Source of the DNA: Bradyrhizobium macuxiense
GTDB taxonomy: Bacteria; Pseudomonadota; Alphaproteobacteria; Rhizobiales; Xanthobacteraceae
Assembly (NCBI RefSeq): GCF_001542415.1
Contig: NZ_LNCU01000077.1
Span: forward strand, 13,393-53,368
DNA length: 39,976 nucleotides
Direction: 5' to 3'
Shown piece by piece: positions 18,394 through 27,073 of this stretch. The notes below the pieces were generated by a model that saw only the letters and a program-made list of their open reading frames with translations, was not told the DNA's origin and searched no databases. Numbering within the stretch: position 1 is the first letter of the stretch; every line of letters begins with the position of its first letter. Both the position numbers and the translations under genes were made by a program.

Positions 18394-19573
18394 GGGTGAT
18401 CCCTGGTTGACCATCATCGGCATCGGCGAAGATGGCCTTGCCGGCCTCTCCGACGCAAGCCGAAAGGCGTTTCACGACGCCGAGACGGTGTTCGGCGGGG
18501 AACGGCATCTCGTCTTGGCCGGGATCGCCGAGCGCGGCCGTGCGTGGCCTGTGCCGTTCGATGCGGACGTCGTGCTGAGCTGCCGCGGCCGTCCGACCGT
18601 TGTGCTCGCCTCGGGCGATCCGTTTTGGCATGGCGTCGGCGGCAGCATCGCAGAGAAGCTCGAGCCCGGCGAATGGGTCGCCCATTCCGCACCGTCGACA
18701 TTCTCACTCGCGGCGGCGCGTCTGGGGTGGCGCCTCGAGAATGTCATCTGTCTCGGCGTTCACGCCGCGCCGTTCGACCGGCTGTTGCCGCATCTTGCGC
18801 GCGGCGCCCGCATCATCTGCCTGGTGCGTGACGGCAGGGCGGCGGGCGACCTCGCGCGCTGGCTGTCCGATCGAGGCTGGGGACCGTCGCCGATATGGAC
18901 GCTTGCCGCACTTGGTGGTCCACGGGAACGCATCACGCAGCATCGCGCCGACAACTACGCCGCCGATCCAGACCAGAGCCTGGTCGCGGTCGCGCTGCAA
19001 GCCGAGGGCTCGCAAGGGATCGCCCGCAGCTCGGGTCTCCCGGACGAACTCTTTGCGCATGATGGGCAGATGACCAAGCGGCCGATCCGCGCGCTTGCGT
19101 TGTCAGCGCTTTCACCGCGACCCGGCGAGAGGTTGTGGGATATCGGCGCAGGCTCCGGTTCGATCTCGGTCGAATGGGCGCTCTGCGGCGGGACGGCGAT
19201 TGCGGTCGAAATCCGCGGTGATCGCGCCGCGAACATCCGCAGCAATGCCGCAAGCCTTGGGTTGACGCACAGGATCACCGTGATCGAGGCAGCCACGTCC
19301 GACATCCTGCCGGGCCTCGCGACGCCGGACGCCGTGTTCATCGGCGGCGGCCTCGATGCTGCGATGTTCGATGCCGTCTGGTCGCGCGTCGCACCTGGGA
19401 CACGGCTGGTTGCGCATGCCGTGACCCTGGAGACCGAAGCTCTGCTTTCCGACCTGCATCAGCGCCATGGCGGCGAGTTGATGCGGGTCGAGATCGCCCA
19501 TGCAGAGCCGCTGGGCAAGTACCGCTCCTGGAGAGCCGCGCGGCCGATCGTCCAATGGAGCGCGGTCAGATGA
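18392..19573 (+). CDS. cobL: Bifunctional precorrin-6B C5,15-methyltransferase / C12-decarboxylase CobL
   Basis: A 393-residue fusion of a CbiE-type methyltransferase and a CbiT-type methyltransferase/decarboxylase. The first domain has LTIIGIGEDGLAGLSDASRK, VLASGDPFWHGVGG and PSTFSLAAARLGW. The second (from about residue 225) starts at MTKRPIRALALSALSPRPG, with the SAM-binding LWDIGAGSGSISVEWA and FIGGGLDAAMF. The chosen ATG shares two bases with the cobK start on the other strand; a longer frame from 18353 would overlap cobK further. The 3' end overlaps cobE by ATGA. Confidence 0.94.
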   Translation: MGDPWLTIIGIGEDGLAGLSDASRKAFHDAETVFGGERHLVLAGIAERGRAWPVPFDADVVLSCRGRPTVVLASGDPFWHGVGGSIAEKLEPGEWVAHSAPSTFSLAAARLGWRLENVICLGVHAAPFDRLLPHLARGARIICLVRDGRAAGDLARWLSDRGWGPSPIWTLAALGGPRERITQHRADNYAADPDQSLVAVALQAEGSQGIARSSGLPDELFAHDGQMTKRPIRALALSALSPRPGERLWDIGAGSGSISVEWALCGGTAIAVEIRGDRAANIRSNAASLGLTHRITVIEAATSDILPGLATPDAVFIGGGLDAAMFDAVWSRVAPGTRLVAHAVTLETEALLSDLHQRHGGELMRVEIAHAEPLGKYRSWRAARPIVQWSAVR

Positions 19574-19938
19574 AGGTCGCGGGTCTCGGCTTCAGGCGCG
19601 ATGCCACGCTCGCCTCGCTCCGAGACGCTCTCCTCGCCGCCGGCGGCTTCGAGGGCCTTGCCGCCGTCGCAACGGTGAGCGACAAGGCCGATGCGCCCGT
19701 GCTGAAGTCGCTCGCGCACGAACTGGGACTGCCGATCAGGAGTATTCCCGCAGATATGCTGGCCGATATCGTCACCGCGACACAGTCCGAGCTCATCACG
19801 GAAAAGTTCGGCACGGGATCCGTCGCTGAAGCCGCGGCGGTCGCCGCCGCGGGGCGAGGTGCGCGCCTGATTTCGGCCCGGAGCGTTTCGCGGGATCGGA
19901 TGGCCACCGCGGCGATCGCGGAAGGAGACGGTGAATGA
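19570..19938 (+). CDS. cobE: Cobalamin biosynthesis protein CobE (CbiG C-terminal domain)
   Basis: A 122-residue protein of the CobE/GbiG C-terminal family. Its exact role in the aerobic pathway is poorly defined; roles in binding or handling corrin intermediates have been proposed for the family. [20 protein letters not shown] and [20 protein letters not shown] are typical, as is [18 protein letters not shown]. The ATG at 19570 overlaps the cobL stop (ATGA) and has GGAG nine bases before it. The ATG at 19555 is an alternative adding five residues. The stop overlaps the cobM start. Confidence 0.9.
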   Translation: MKVAGLGFRRDATLASLRDALLAAGGFEGLAAVATVSDKADAPVLKSLAHELGLPIRSIPADMLADIVTATQSELITEKFGTGSVAEAAAVAAAGRGARLISARSVSRDRMATAAIAEGDGE

Positions 19939-20717
19939 CTGTGCACTTCATCGGCGCGGGACCGGGCGCGGCCGATCTGCTGACCTTGCGTGGACGCGAT
20001 CTCATCGCCGCCTGCCCGGTCTGCCTCTACGCTGGATCGCTGGTGCCGGAAGGCGTGCTGGCGCATTGCCCGCCCGGCGCACGCATCGTCAACACTGCGC
20101 CGCTGTCGCTCGACCAGATCATCGCGGAGATAGCTGCGGCACATGCCGACGGGAAGGATGTCGCGCGGCTGCATTCCGGCGATCTGTCGATCTGGTCGGC
20201 GATGGGTGAGCAACTGCGCCGCCTGCGCGCGCTGCAGATTCCTTACTCGATCACGCCGGGCGTGCCGGCCTTCTCCGCCGCGGCGGCCGCGCTCGAGACC
20301 GAACTCACGTTGCCCGGCCTCGCGCAATCCGTGGTGCTGACGCGCACGCCCGGCAGGGCCAGCGCGATGCCGGAAGGCGAAACGCTGGCAGCCTTCGCCG
20401 CGACCGGTGCGGTGCTCGCCATCCATCTCTCGATCCACCTGCTCGACAAGCTCATCGCCGAGCTGACGCCGCATTATGGCGCGGATTGCCCGGTCGCAAT
20501 CGTCTGGCGCGCGAGCTGGCCGGACCAGCGCATCATGCGCGCCACGCTCGGGACGCTCGATGCCGCCGTCGGCCCCGAGCTCGAGCGGACCGCGCTCGTG
20601 CTGGTCGGCAAGACGCTGGGCGCGGAAGAGTTTGCCGAGAGCCGGCTCTACGCCGCCGATTATGACCGCCGCTACCGGCCGCTCGGCCCGGCGCCGCGCT
20701 TTCCCGAGGCATCGTGA
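19935..20717 (+). CDS. cobM: Precorrin-4 C11-methyltransferase CobM
   Basis: A 260-residue SAM-dependent methyltransferase making precorrin-5. [52 protein letters not shown] and [19 protein letters not shown] are the expected CobM/CbiF motifs, followed by [15 protein letters not shown]. It overlaps cobE at the 5' end (ATGA) and cobB at the 3' end (TGATG). Confidence 0.95.
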   Translation: MTVHFIGAGPGAADLLTLRGRDLIAACPVCLYAGSLVPEGVLAHCPPGARIVNTAPLSLDQIIAEIAAAHADGKDVARLHSGDLSIWSAMGEQLRRLRALQIPYSITPGVPAFSAAAAALETELTLPGLAQSVVLTRTPGRASAMPEGETLAAFAATGAVLAIHLSIHLLDKLIAELTPHYGADCPVAIVWRASWPDQRIMRATLGTLDAAVGPELERTALVLVGKTLGAEEFAESRLYAADYDRRYRPLGPAPRFPEAS

Positions 20718-22027
20718 TGACCGCGGGGCTTGTCATCTCCGCGCCCGCCTCCAGCGCCGGCAAGACGACGCTGACGCTGGCGCTGGCCCGCGCTTACCGC
20801 AATCGCGGACTGAGGGTACAATGTCTCAAGAGCGGGCCCGACTATATCGATCCCGCCTTTCATGCGGTCGCGACGGGACGTGTCTCCGTCAATGTCGATA
20901 GCTGGGCCATGACGGGTGATGCGATCCGGCATCTCGCAAACCGCGGCGCGGATGCCGATCTCGTTCTGGCCGAAGGCTCGATGGGCCTGTTCGACGGCGT
21001 CGCCGTGCGCGGCGCGTCCGGCACTGGCGCCACCGCTGACATCGCCGAAATGACGGGCTGGCCAGTCCTGCTGGTGATCGATCCTTCCGGCCAGGCGCAA
21101 ACCGCGGGGGCCGTCGCCGCGGGATTGCGCGACTTCCGCGCCGGCGTCAAGCTTGCCGGCGTCGTGCTCAATCGCGTCGCGAGCCCGCGGCACGAGGATC
21201 TGGTGCGCCACGCCATGGCGAGCGCCGGCATTCCCGTGTTCGGTGCACTGCCGCGCCATGCCGAGATCGCCTTGCCGAAACGCCATCTCGGCCTGGTGCA
21301 GGCCGAGGAGCAGACGACGGTGGACGGCTTGATCGAGGAGGCGGCGCGCTTCGTCGCGGAGCATGTCGATCTGGATGCCGTGCTGCAATCGGCCCGCGCC
21401 TGGTCACTGCAACCATCGGCTCGCGGATTCGGCTTCAATCCGCCCGGACAGCGCATCGCCCTGGCGCGCGACGCCGCATTCTCCTTCATCTATCCGCACA
21501 TGCTGGAAGCCTGGCGCAATGCCGGCGCCGAGATCGCGAAGTTCTCGCCGCTGGCCGACGAGAGCCCCGATGCGAATGCCGACGTCTGCTGGCTGCCCGG
21601 CGGCTATCCCGAACTGCACGCCGGCAAGATCGCGGCCAACACGCACTTTCTGGGCAGCCTGCGGAGCTTTGCGGAAGCGCGGCCCGTGCATGGCGAATGC
21701 GGAGGCTATATGGTGCTGGGCACCGCCCTGACCGGCGCCGACGGCGTGCGCCACGAGATGGCGGGACTGCTCGGCCTGGAGACGAGCTATGCCAAGCGCC
21801 GCATGCATCTGGGCTACCGGCTGGCCGAGCTCGCCGCGCCGATGCCGGGACACCGCGCGGGCGCGCGCCTGCGCGGTCACGAATTCCACTACTCGACCAT
21901 CATCTCTCAGCCCGACACGCCGCTTGCTGTGGTTCGCGATGCGGCCGGCGCGACGGTCGCGGAAACCGGCTCGCGGCGCGGTCACGCGACCGGAACATTC
22001 TTTCATCTGATTGCGGAGGACCGGTGA
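20717..22027 (+). CDS. cobB: Hydrogenobyrinic acid a,c-diamide synthase CobB
   Basis: A 436-residue glutamine amidotransferase that amidates the a and c side chains. The ATP domain has LVISAPASSAGKTTLTLALA (P-loop) and CLKSGPDYIDPAFH. The GATase domain shows CWLPGGYPELHAGKI, the nucleophile Cys in HGECGGYMVLG and the closing HATGTFFH. The GTG at 20714 directly before the ATG is an alternative start. The ATG shares its first base with the cobM stop. Within the aerobic route this product is the substrate of CobN, so cobalt enters after it. Confidence 0.95.
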   Translation: MTAGLVISAPASSAGKTTLTLALARAYRNRGLRVQCLKSGPDYIDPAFHAVATGRVSVNVDSWAMTGDAIRHLANRGADADLVLAEGSMGLFDGVAVRGASGTGATADIAEMTGWPVLLVIDPSGQAQTAGAVAAGLRDFRAGVKLAGVVLNRVASPRHEDLVRHAMASAGIPVFGALPRHAEIALPKRHLGLVQAEEQTTVDGLIEEAARFVAEHVDLDAVLQSARAWSLQPSARGFGFNPPGQRIALARDAAFSFIYPHMLEAWRNAGAEIAKFSPLADESPDANADVCWLPGGYPELHAGKIAANTHFLGSLRSFAEARPVHGECGGYMVLGTALTGADGVRHEMAGLLGLETSYAKRRMHLGYRLAELAAPMPGHRAGARLRGHEFHYSTIISQPDTPLAVVRDAAGATVAETGSRRGHATGTFFHLIAEDR

Positions 22028-22752
22028 GCGGCTTCGTCTCCTTTGTCTCGGCCGGCCCCGGCGACCCCGAGCTCCTGACGGTGAAGGGCGCCGCGCGTCT
22101 GCGTGACGCCGACGTGGTACTCTATGACGATCTCGCGTCGGGCGCGATCCTCGATCTCGCACGTTCCGGCGCCAATCTCGTCGCGGTCGGCAAGCGCGCC
22201 GGCCGCAGGTCGACCAATCAGCAACATCTCAACCGGCTGCTGATCGACTACGCCGCCACCGGCGCGCGCGTGGTGCGCCTGAAATCGGGCGACGCCGGAA
22301 TCTTCGGCCGGCTCGAAGAAGAGATCGAGGCGCTGCGTAGTGCCGGCATCGGTTACGAGATCGTCCCCGGCGTCACCTCCGCCTGCGTCGCGGCCGCACA
22401 GGCCGGCATTCCGCTAACGCGACGGCTGACCTCGCGTCGCGTGCAATTCATGACCGGGGCCGATGTCACCGGCGAGCTGCCGGCGGACCTGAACTGGGCG
22501 GCGCTCGCCGACCCGGAGGCCACGACCGTCGTCTACATGGGCCGTCGCACGTTCCCGGCGCTGGCCGCGCAACTGATCGCGCACGGCCTCTCGCCCGACA
22601 CGCCTGCGTTGTTCGGCGAGTCGCTGGGCCACGCCGAGCAGCAGCTCGCCCGCACCACTATCGCAGAACTAGCCGGGCGGCTCACGGACGCGGGTCCGGC
22701 GACCGCGGCAACGGTCATTCTGTTCGGTCCGCTGGCCATCGACCATACGTGA
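22024..22752 (+). CDS. cobA: Uroporphyrinogen-III C-methyltransferase CobA
   Basis: A 242-residue SUMT enzyme making precorrin-2 from uroporphyrinogen III, the entry step of the pathway. FVSAGPGDPELLTVKGAARL, DVVLYDDLAS, VAVGKRAG, VRLKSGDAGIFGRLEEEI and VPGVTSACVAAAQAGIPLTRR are diagnostic. The start is a GTG at 22024 overlapping the cobB stop (GTGA); the frame is open further upstream only as a shadow of cobB. There is no siroheme-synthase (CysG) N-terminal fusion, so this copy is dedicated to cobalamin. Confidence 0.94.
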   Translation: MSGFVSFVSAGPGDPELLTVKGAARLRDADVVLYDDLASGAILDLARSGANLVAVGKRAGRRSTNQQHLNRLLIDYAATGARVVRLKSGDAGIFGRLEEEIEALRSAGIGYEIVPGVTSACVAAAQAGIPLTRRLTSRRVQFMTGADVTGELPADLNWAALADPEATTVVYMGRRTFPALAAQLIAHGLSPDTPALFGESLGHAEQQLARTTIAELAGRLTDAGPATAATVILFGPLAIDHT

Positions 22753-22759
22753 TGCTGTC

Positions 22760-23509
22760 ATGTTGAAGCTTTCCCTGATCGGTATCGGCTGTGGCGATCC
22801 GCAACAACTAACCCGTGCCGCGATCGGCGCGATCAACGCCGCCGATCTGATCCTGATCCCGCGCAAGGGAAGCGCGAAGTTCGACCTTGCCGAATTGCGC
22901 CGGACCATTTGCGCCGAGGTGCTGACCAACGACAGGACGCGCATTGCGGAATTCGACCTGCCGGTGCGTGACGCCGGCGAGGAGGACTACCGCAAGGGCG
23001 TGGACGATTGGCACGATGCCGTCGCGGCCACCTGGTCTCGGCAAATCGCTGATCATCTCGGACACGAGGGACACGTTGCCCTGCTGATCTGGGGCGATCC
23101 GTCGCTGTATGATTCCAGCCTGCGGATCGCGCAACGGCTTGATCCGCTACCGAAGATCGACATGGTGCCGGGCATCACATCGATCCAAGCACTCTGCGCG
23201 GCGCATGCGTTGCCGCTCAACGAGATCGGCGGGCCGTTCGTGGTCACGACCGGGCGGCGGCTGCGCGACGGCGGCTGGCCCGCCGGCGTGGATACCGTGG
23301 TCGTGATGCTCGACGGCGGCGCAGCGTTCCAGACGCTGGATCCCAAGGGGCTGCAGATCTGGTGGGGCGCCTATCTCGGCATGCCCGATCAGATCATCAT
23401 GGCGGGCGAGCTTGCCGAGACCGGCCCTCGTATCGTCGCAGTGCGGCGCGCGGCGCGCGAGCGGCACGGCTGGATCATGGACAGCTACATCCTCAAGCGA
23501 CGATCGTAA
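22760..23509 (+). CDS. cobF: Precorrin-6A synthase (deacetylating) CobF
   Basis: A 249-residue SAM-dependent methyltransferase that methylates C-1 with loss of the acetyl group. It occurs only in the aerobic pathway. LSLIGIGCGDPQQLTRAAI, LILIPRKGSAKFDLAELRR, LLIWGDPSLYDSSLRIAQRL, VPGITSIQALCAAHALPLNEI and the C-terminal ERHGWIMDSYILKRR fit CobF. It starts 7 bases after cobA and ends the plus-strand chain. The next gene converges with a 25-base gap and no obvious terminator. Confidence 0.95.
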   Translation: MLKLSLIGIGCGDPQQLTRAAIGAINAADLILIPRKGSAKFDLAELRRTICAEVLTNDRTRIAEFDLPVRDAGEEDYRKGVDDWHDAVAATWSRQIADHLGHEGHVALLIWGDPSLYDSSLRIAQRLDPLPKIDMVPGITSIQALCAAHALPLNEIGGPFVVTTGRRLRDGGWPAGVDTVVVMLDGGAAFQTLDPKGLQIWWGAYLGMPDQIIMAGELAETGPRIVAVRRAARERHGWIMDSYILKRRS

Positions 23510-23534
23510 TCCAGCGATCCACCCACCCGTCATG

Positions 23535-24464
23535 TCATCCGGGTTCGACGCACCCTTCCATGGTCGCGTCGATCTCGGCGCGCGACAGAACGCCCATCTC
23601 GGCAATGAATACGATCCGCGCCCGCGGCTGACCCGGCGTCGGCGTCCCGCCGGCTGCCAGCGTCGCGCGGCCGCCTGCGAGTTGAAACACCATCAGACGT
23701 CCGGGCTGTTCCACCGTCTCGAACAATCCCTTCGCCCGCGCAAGCTTCGGCGCCAGCCGGCCGATGGCCTGCTGGAGTCGCGGCAGCCGCACCGGCCGTT
23801 CTGACGTCCAGCTCAGCGTCTCGAATCGATCAACCGCGGGCCGGCGCGATTCCGTCTCGCGCGGCATCGGCACGCGATCGAGGTCTGCGGGAAACAGCAG
23901 CGCTGAAGGCACTTCGCCATTGATGGCATCGACCACCACCGCCGCCGGACGTATCGCCCGGATCGAGTCGCGTACCTGCGCGCGCTGCTCCGCGCTCGCC
24001 AGGTCCGCCTTGCTCAGCGCCACCACATCGGCCGCCCGCAGCTGCGATCGCAGCAGCGCATCGTCGAGCCTGGCCGCGGGTTGCGTCGCGTCCACCACGC
24101 ACAGCACGGTTTCCAGCGGCGCCTCCTTCCAGACCACCGGATCCATCAGGTTGCGCACGATGTCGGAGGGATCGGCCACGCCGCTGGTTTCGATTACGAT
24201 GAATTCCGGGCGCGGATCGCGCCGCAGCAGCGTGGCAAGCGTGCGCAGCAGATCGCCTTCCAGCGTGCAGCAGATGCAGCCGTTGCTCAGGCTCACCACG
24301 CCGTCGCTGGCGCCGGCGATCAGCTCCGCATCGATGTTGACAGCGCCGAAATCGTTGACCACGGCGGCGATCCGCCTCCCCTGCGCATGCGCCAGCAGAT
24401 GATTCACGACCGTGGTCTTGCCCGCCCCGAGAAAGCCCGCGACGAGCAGGATCGGGACCGGCAC
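23535..24464 (-). CDS. COG0523 (CobW-like) G3E GTPase, second copy
   Basis: A 309-residue G3E GTPase distinct from CobW. The P-loop AGFLGAGKTT is at 9-18. The metal site CICC is at 63-66 in SLSNGCICC. ETSGVADPSD and the SKADL specificity motif are present. It lacks the His-rich insert of the neighbouring CobW, and the C-terminal CobW domain is short. The start is a GTG at 24464, 2 bases after the stop of the amidohydrolase gene, so the two genes form an operon and are probably coupled. COG0523 proteins can load Zn, Co, Fe or other metals into client enzymes; the amidohydrolase next door is a natural client candidate (inference). Confidence 0.9.
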   Translation of the reverse strand: MPVPILLVAGFLGAGKTTVVNHLLAHAQGRRIAAVVNDFGAVNIDAELIAGASDGVVSLSNGCICCTLEGDLLRTLATLLRRDPRPEFIVIETSGVADPSDIVRNLMDPVVWKEAPLETVLCVVDATQPAARLDDALLRSQLRAADVVALSKADLASAEQRAQVRDSIRAIRPAAVVVDAINGEVPSALLFPADLDRVPMPRETESRRPAVDRFETLSWTSERPVRLPRLQQAIGRLAPKLARAKGLFETVEQPGRLMVFQLAGGRATLAAGGTPTPGQPRARIVFIAEMGVLSRAEIDATMEGCVEPG

Positions 24465-24466
24465 GA

Positions 24467-25957
24467 TCAGCTCGCGACAACAGGCCGGCGTACCGGCTTG
24501 CCGGGCCGCGCCGCTACATCGAGCACGCCGTCGGAGATCAGCGGCTGGCCGCTGACCACGAGGTGGCGCACGCCCTCGGCCGGACGATTCATCGCGGTGA
24601 AGGTCGCGCGGTCGCTCAACGTCTCATAGTCGAACACCACGACGTCGGCATCCGCACCCGCCTGCAGCCTGCCCTTCGCGCGCATCGCCGGCGTGCTCGC
24701 CGCCAGGATCTCAGCCGGGATCAGCGCGCATTTGCGGATGCCTTCGAGCAACGACACCTTCTTCCGCTCGCGCACCCACTCACGGATGAAGCGCGTGAAG
24801 CAGCCCGCCGATCTCGGATGCGACGTTGCATCATCCGGCAGCGGCCAGGCATCGCCGGTGTAGACCTTGCCGCTTGACAACGTCCAGGGCATCGCATCGG
24901 ACGCGATCGCACCGCCGGGATAGAGCACCGAGATGTCCAGGAGATCGCGGTGGTGCGGGTTGTTCTCGATATCCAGCACATGCCACAGCACCAGCGTCGA
25001 GGGCTCTTCGGCCTGCGCCGCCAGCAGTTCCTCGCGGCTGCCGAAGCGGTGCCCGTCGGTCACGCGCTGCACCGAATCGTAGCCGAGGCCGTTGCGCTCC
25101 TCGAATTGCGGATCGCTGAAGAAGGTCGCCGCCAGCACGGTCGATCCGGTGCCGTAGGGATAGGCTTCCACCGTAATCGGCAAGCCCTGCGCCTGCGCCT
25201 GCGCGATCAAGGCGGCGCAGCGCTCGACGTCCGTCTTGCTCGACGAGTTGAAGTGGCAGATGTGCATGTGCGCGCCGGTGGCGCCGGCATAGCCGATCAG
25301 CCGGATATAGGCCTCGGCCGCGCTCTCCGGGTCGACCCGCGACATGTAGGCGACGTGGGTGAAGGTCGGCACGGCATGCGCCGCCGCCAGTTGGCACACC
25401 GCAGTCAATTCCTGCACGCCGGCACCCGGGGCATAGGCGTTGAGAATGCCGATGCCGATGCCGCCCTCGTTCAACCCGTGGCCGAGGCGTTCGAGGATGC
25501 CGGCCACCTCGGTCTCGCTTGCGACATTCTCGATCCAGCGGCGGTCGCGCATGGCGCTGCCGAACGATTCCAGCGAGCTTTCCGAATTGGAGCCGGTCAT
25601 CGCTCCGATCCGCGCGAATGCCCAATTGGCGGCGGCGCCGTAGTTCAGCACGCGTCCCTTCTCGGCTTGGCGCTTGTACCAGGATGCCACCGGGAGCACG
25701 CCGGCCTCGAGGTCGAGCGTCGTCGTCACACCGTCGAAGGCCTGCATGCGATCGGCCGGGATGGTCTGGCCATGCGCGTGGAGATCGATGAAGCCGGGAG
25801 CCACCACGAGCCCCGTTGCATCGATCTGGCGTTCAGCACCGCCGAGCCCGGTGCCGACAGCGGCGATCCGGCCGTCCACCACCGCCACGTCGCCGACAGT
25901 GTCCATCCCGCTGGCCGGATCCACCACCCGGCCGCCGCTGATTACCAAACCACCCAT
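24467..25957 (-). CDS. Amidohydrolase-superfamily protein, D-aminoacylase type
   Basis: A 496-residue metal-dependent hydrolase. LVISGGRVVDPASGMDTVGD opens the flanking beta domain, and the metal-binding HxH lies in APGFIDLHAHGQT. TFTHVAYMSR and HMHICHFNSSS supply further His positions, and the metal Asp is likely in AIASDAMPW. The C-terminal GRLQAGADADVVVFD is typical of the superfamily. It resembles N-acyl-D-amino-acid deacylases; the real substrate is unknown. The ATG at 25957 has GGGAG seven bases upstream, so I prefer it to the longer frame beginning at 26035. The COG0523 GTPase gene follows after 2 bases. Confidence 0.85.
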   Translation of the reverse strand: MGGLVISGGRVVDPASGMDTVGDVAVVDGRIAAVGTGLGGAERQIDATGLVVAPGFIDLHAHGQTIPADRMQAFDGVTTTLDLEAGVLPVASWYKRQAEKGRVLNYGAAANWAFARIGAMTGSNSESSLESFGSAMRDRRWIENVASETEVAGILERLGHGLNEGGIGIGILNAYAPGAGVQELTAVCQLAAAHAVPTFTHVAYMSRVDPESAAEAYIRLIGYAGATGAHMHICHFNSSSKTDVERCAALIAQAQAQGLPITVEAYPYGTGSTVLAATFFSDPQFEERNGLGYDSVQRVTDGHRFGSREELLAAQAEEPSTLVLWHVLDIENNPHHRDLLDISVLYPGGAIASDAMPWTLSSGKVYTGDAWPLPDDATSHPRSAGCFTRFIREWVRERKKVSLLEGIRKCALIPAEILAASTPAMRAKGRLQAGADADVVVFDYETLSDRATFTAMNRPAEGVRHLVVSGQPLISDGVLDVAARPGKPVRRPVVAS

Positions 25958-26059
25958 AGTGCCACTCCCGCATTCCGAAGCTGAGGTCCCACGCTTACGA
26001 CCGACTGCATGCGACGCCAAGACACAAATCGGCATCGCATCCCTGACGTGACAAGCTGG

Positions 26060-26149
26060 TCAGGCCGCGCTCGAATGCCCGATGGCCTCGACCTCAGCGT
26101 GCCGCGAGAAGGCAGCGCGGGTCATGATCATGAACCATTTCGGCATCAT
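26060..26149 (-). CDS. Possible small protein of 29 residues
   Basis: A minus-strand frame from a double ATG (26149/26146) to TGA at 26060, preceded by AGGAAGC. The product begins MMPKWFMIMTRAAF and has no recognised domain. It lies in the gap between the amidohydrolase and the alpha/beta hydrolase, which otherwise shows nothing. It could be chance or the remnant of a longer gene. Confidence 0.2.
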   Translation of the reverse strand: MMPKWFMIMTRAAFSRHAEVEAIGHSSAA

Positions 26150-26214
26150 TGTTGCTTCCTGGCAAGGCCGCCGCGTAGACACTCACCGACCATCGTAACC
26201 ACGGAGCCACCACG

Positions 26215-27036
26215 ATGACCCACATCACGACCAAGGACGGAACGAAAATCGCCTACAAGGATTGGGGAGCAGGACAGCCGATCCTGTTCTCCCATGGCTG
26301 GCCGCTCGCCGGTGACGCCTGGGATGCCCAGATGCTGTTCTTCGGTCAGAACGGATATCGCGTCATCGCCCATGATCGCCGCGGCCACGGCAAATCCGAT
26401 CAGCCGTGGAACGGCAACACGATGGACCAGTATGCCGACGACCTCGCCGAGCTGATCGAGAAGCTCGACCTGAACAATGTGGTCCTGGTCGGTCACTCCA
26501 CCGGCGGCGGCGAGGTGGCGCACTATATCGGCCGGCACGGGTCGAAGCGCGTTGCCAAGGTCGTGCTCGTCGGCGCCGTCCCGCCGCTGATGCTGAAGAC
26601 CGACGCCAACCCGGAAGGCACTCCGCTCAGCGTGTTCGACGAGATCCGCAAGGGCACCGCGATCAACCGGTCGCAATTCTTCCGGGATCTCACCATGCCG
26701 TTCTACGGGTTCAATCGGTCGGGCGCGAAGGTCAATGACGGCCTGCGCGAATCCTTCTGGCTGATGGGCATGCAGGGCGGCATCAAGGGCGAGTACGACT
26801 GCATCCATGAGTTCTCGGAGGTCGACTACACAGCCGATCTGAAGAAGATCGACAAGCCGACGCTCGTGATCCACGGCGATGACGACCAGATCGTCCCGAT
26901 CGCAGCCGCGGGCGAGAAGACCGCAAAGATCGTCAAGGGTGCGCAGCTCAAGGTCTACAAGGGCGGCTGCCACGGCCTCGCCCAGGTCGACGTCGCAACG
27001 TTCAACGCAGACGTCCTCGCCTTCATCCGCGCGTGA
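26215..27036 (+). CDS. Alpha/beta hydrolase, non-heme haloperoxidase / arylesterase type
   Basis: A 273-residue alpha/beta hydrolase. The oxyanion region is [13 protein letters not shown]. The nucleophile S95 lies in [13 protein letters not shown]. The acid is probably in [11 protein letters not shown], and the catalytic His is H253 in KGGCHGLA. The sequence closely follows cofactor-free chloroperoxidase/perhydrolase-type esterases. Length is normal. The ATG at 26215 follows a short plain upstream region. No signal peptide is present, so it is cytoplasmic. A GC-rich hairpin follows the stop and may end transcription from both sides. Confidence 0.92.
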   Translation: MTHITTKDGTKIAYKDWGAGQPILFSHGWPLAGDAWDAQMLFFGQNGYRVIAHDRRGHGKSDQPWNGNTMDQYADDLAELIEKLDLNNVVLVGHSTGGGEVAHYIGRHGSKRVAKVVLVGAVPPLMLKTDANPEGTPLSVFDEIRKGTAINRSQFFRDLTMPFYGFNRSGAKVNDGLRESFWLMGMQGGIKGEYDCIHEFSEVDYTADLKKIDKPTLVIHGDDDQIVPIAAAGEKTAKIVKGAQLKVYKGGCHGLAQVDVATFNADVLAFIRA

Positions 27037-27045
27037 GCCGAGATC

Positions 27046-27071
27046 GCCGGGCCGGCTCCGACCGGCCCGGC
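27046..27071. terminator. GC-rich hairpin between convergent genes
   Basis: GCCGGGCCGG (27046-27055) pairs perfectly with CCGGCCCGGC (27062-27071) around a six-base loop. It sits between the stop at 27036 and the stop at 27074 of convergent genes. There is no T run on either side, so termination is plausible but not certain. Confidence 0.5.
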
Positions 27072-27073
27072 CC

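Noticed and set aside
24950..25984. A 344-codon plus-strand frame
   Set aside because: Antisense to the amidohydrolase, whose metal-binding motifs are clear on the minus strand.
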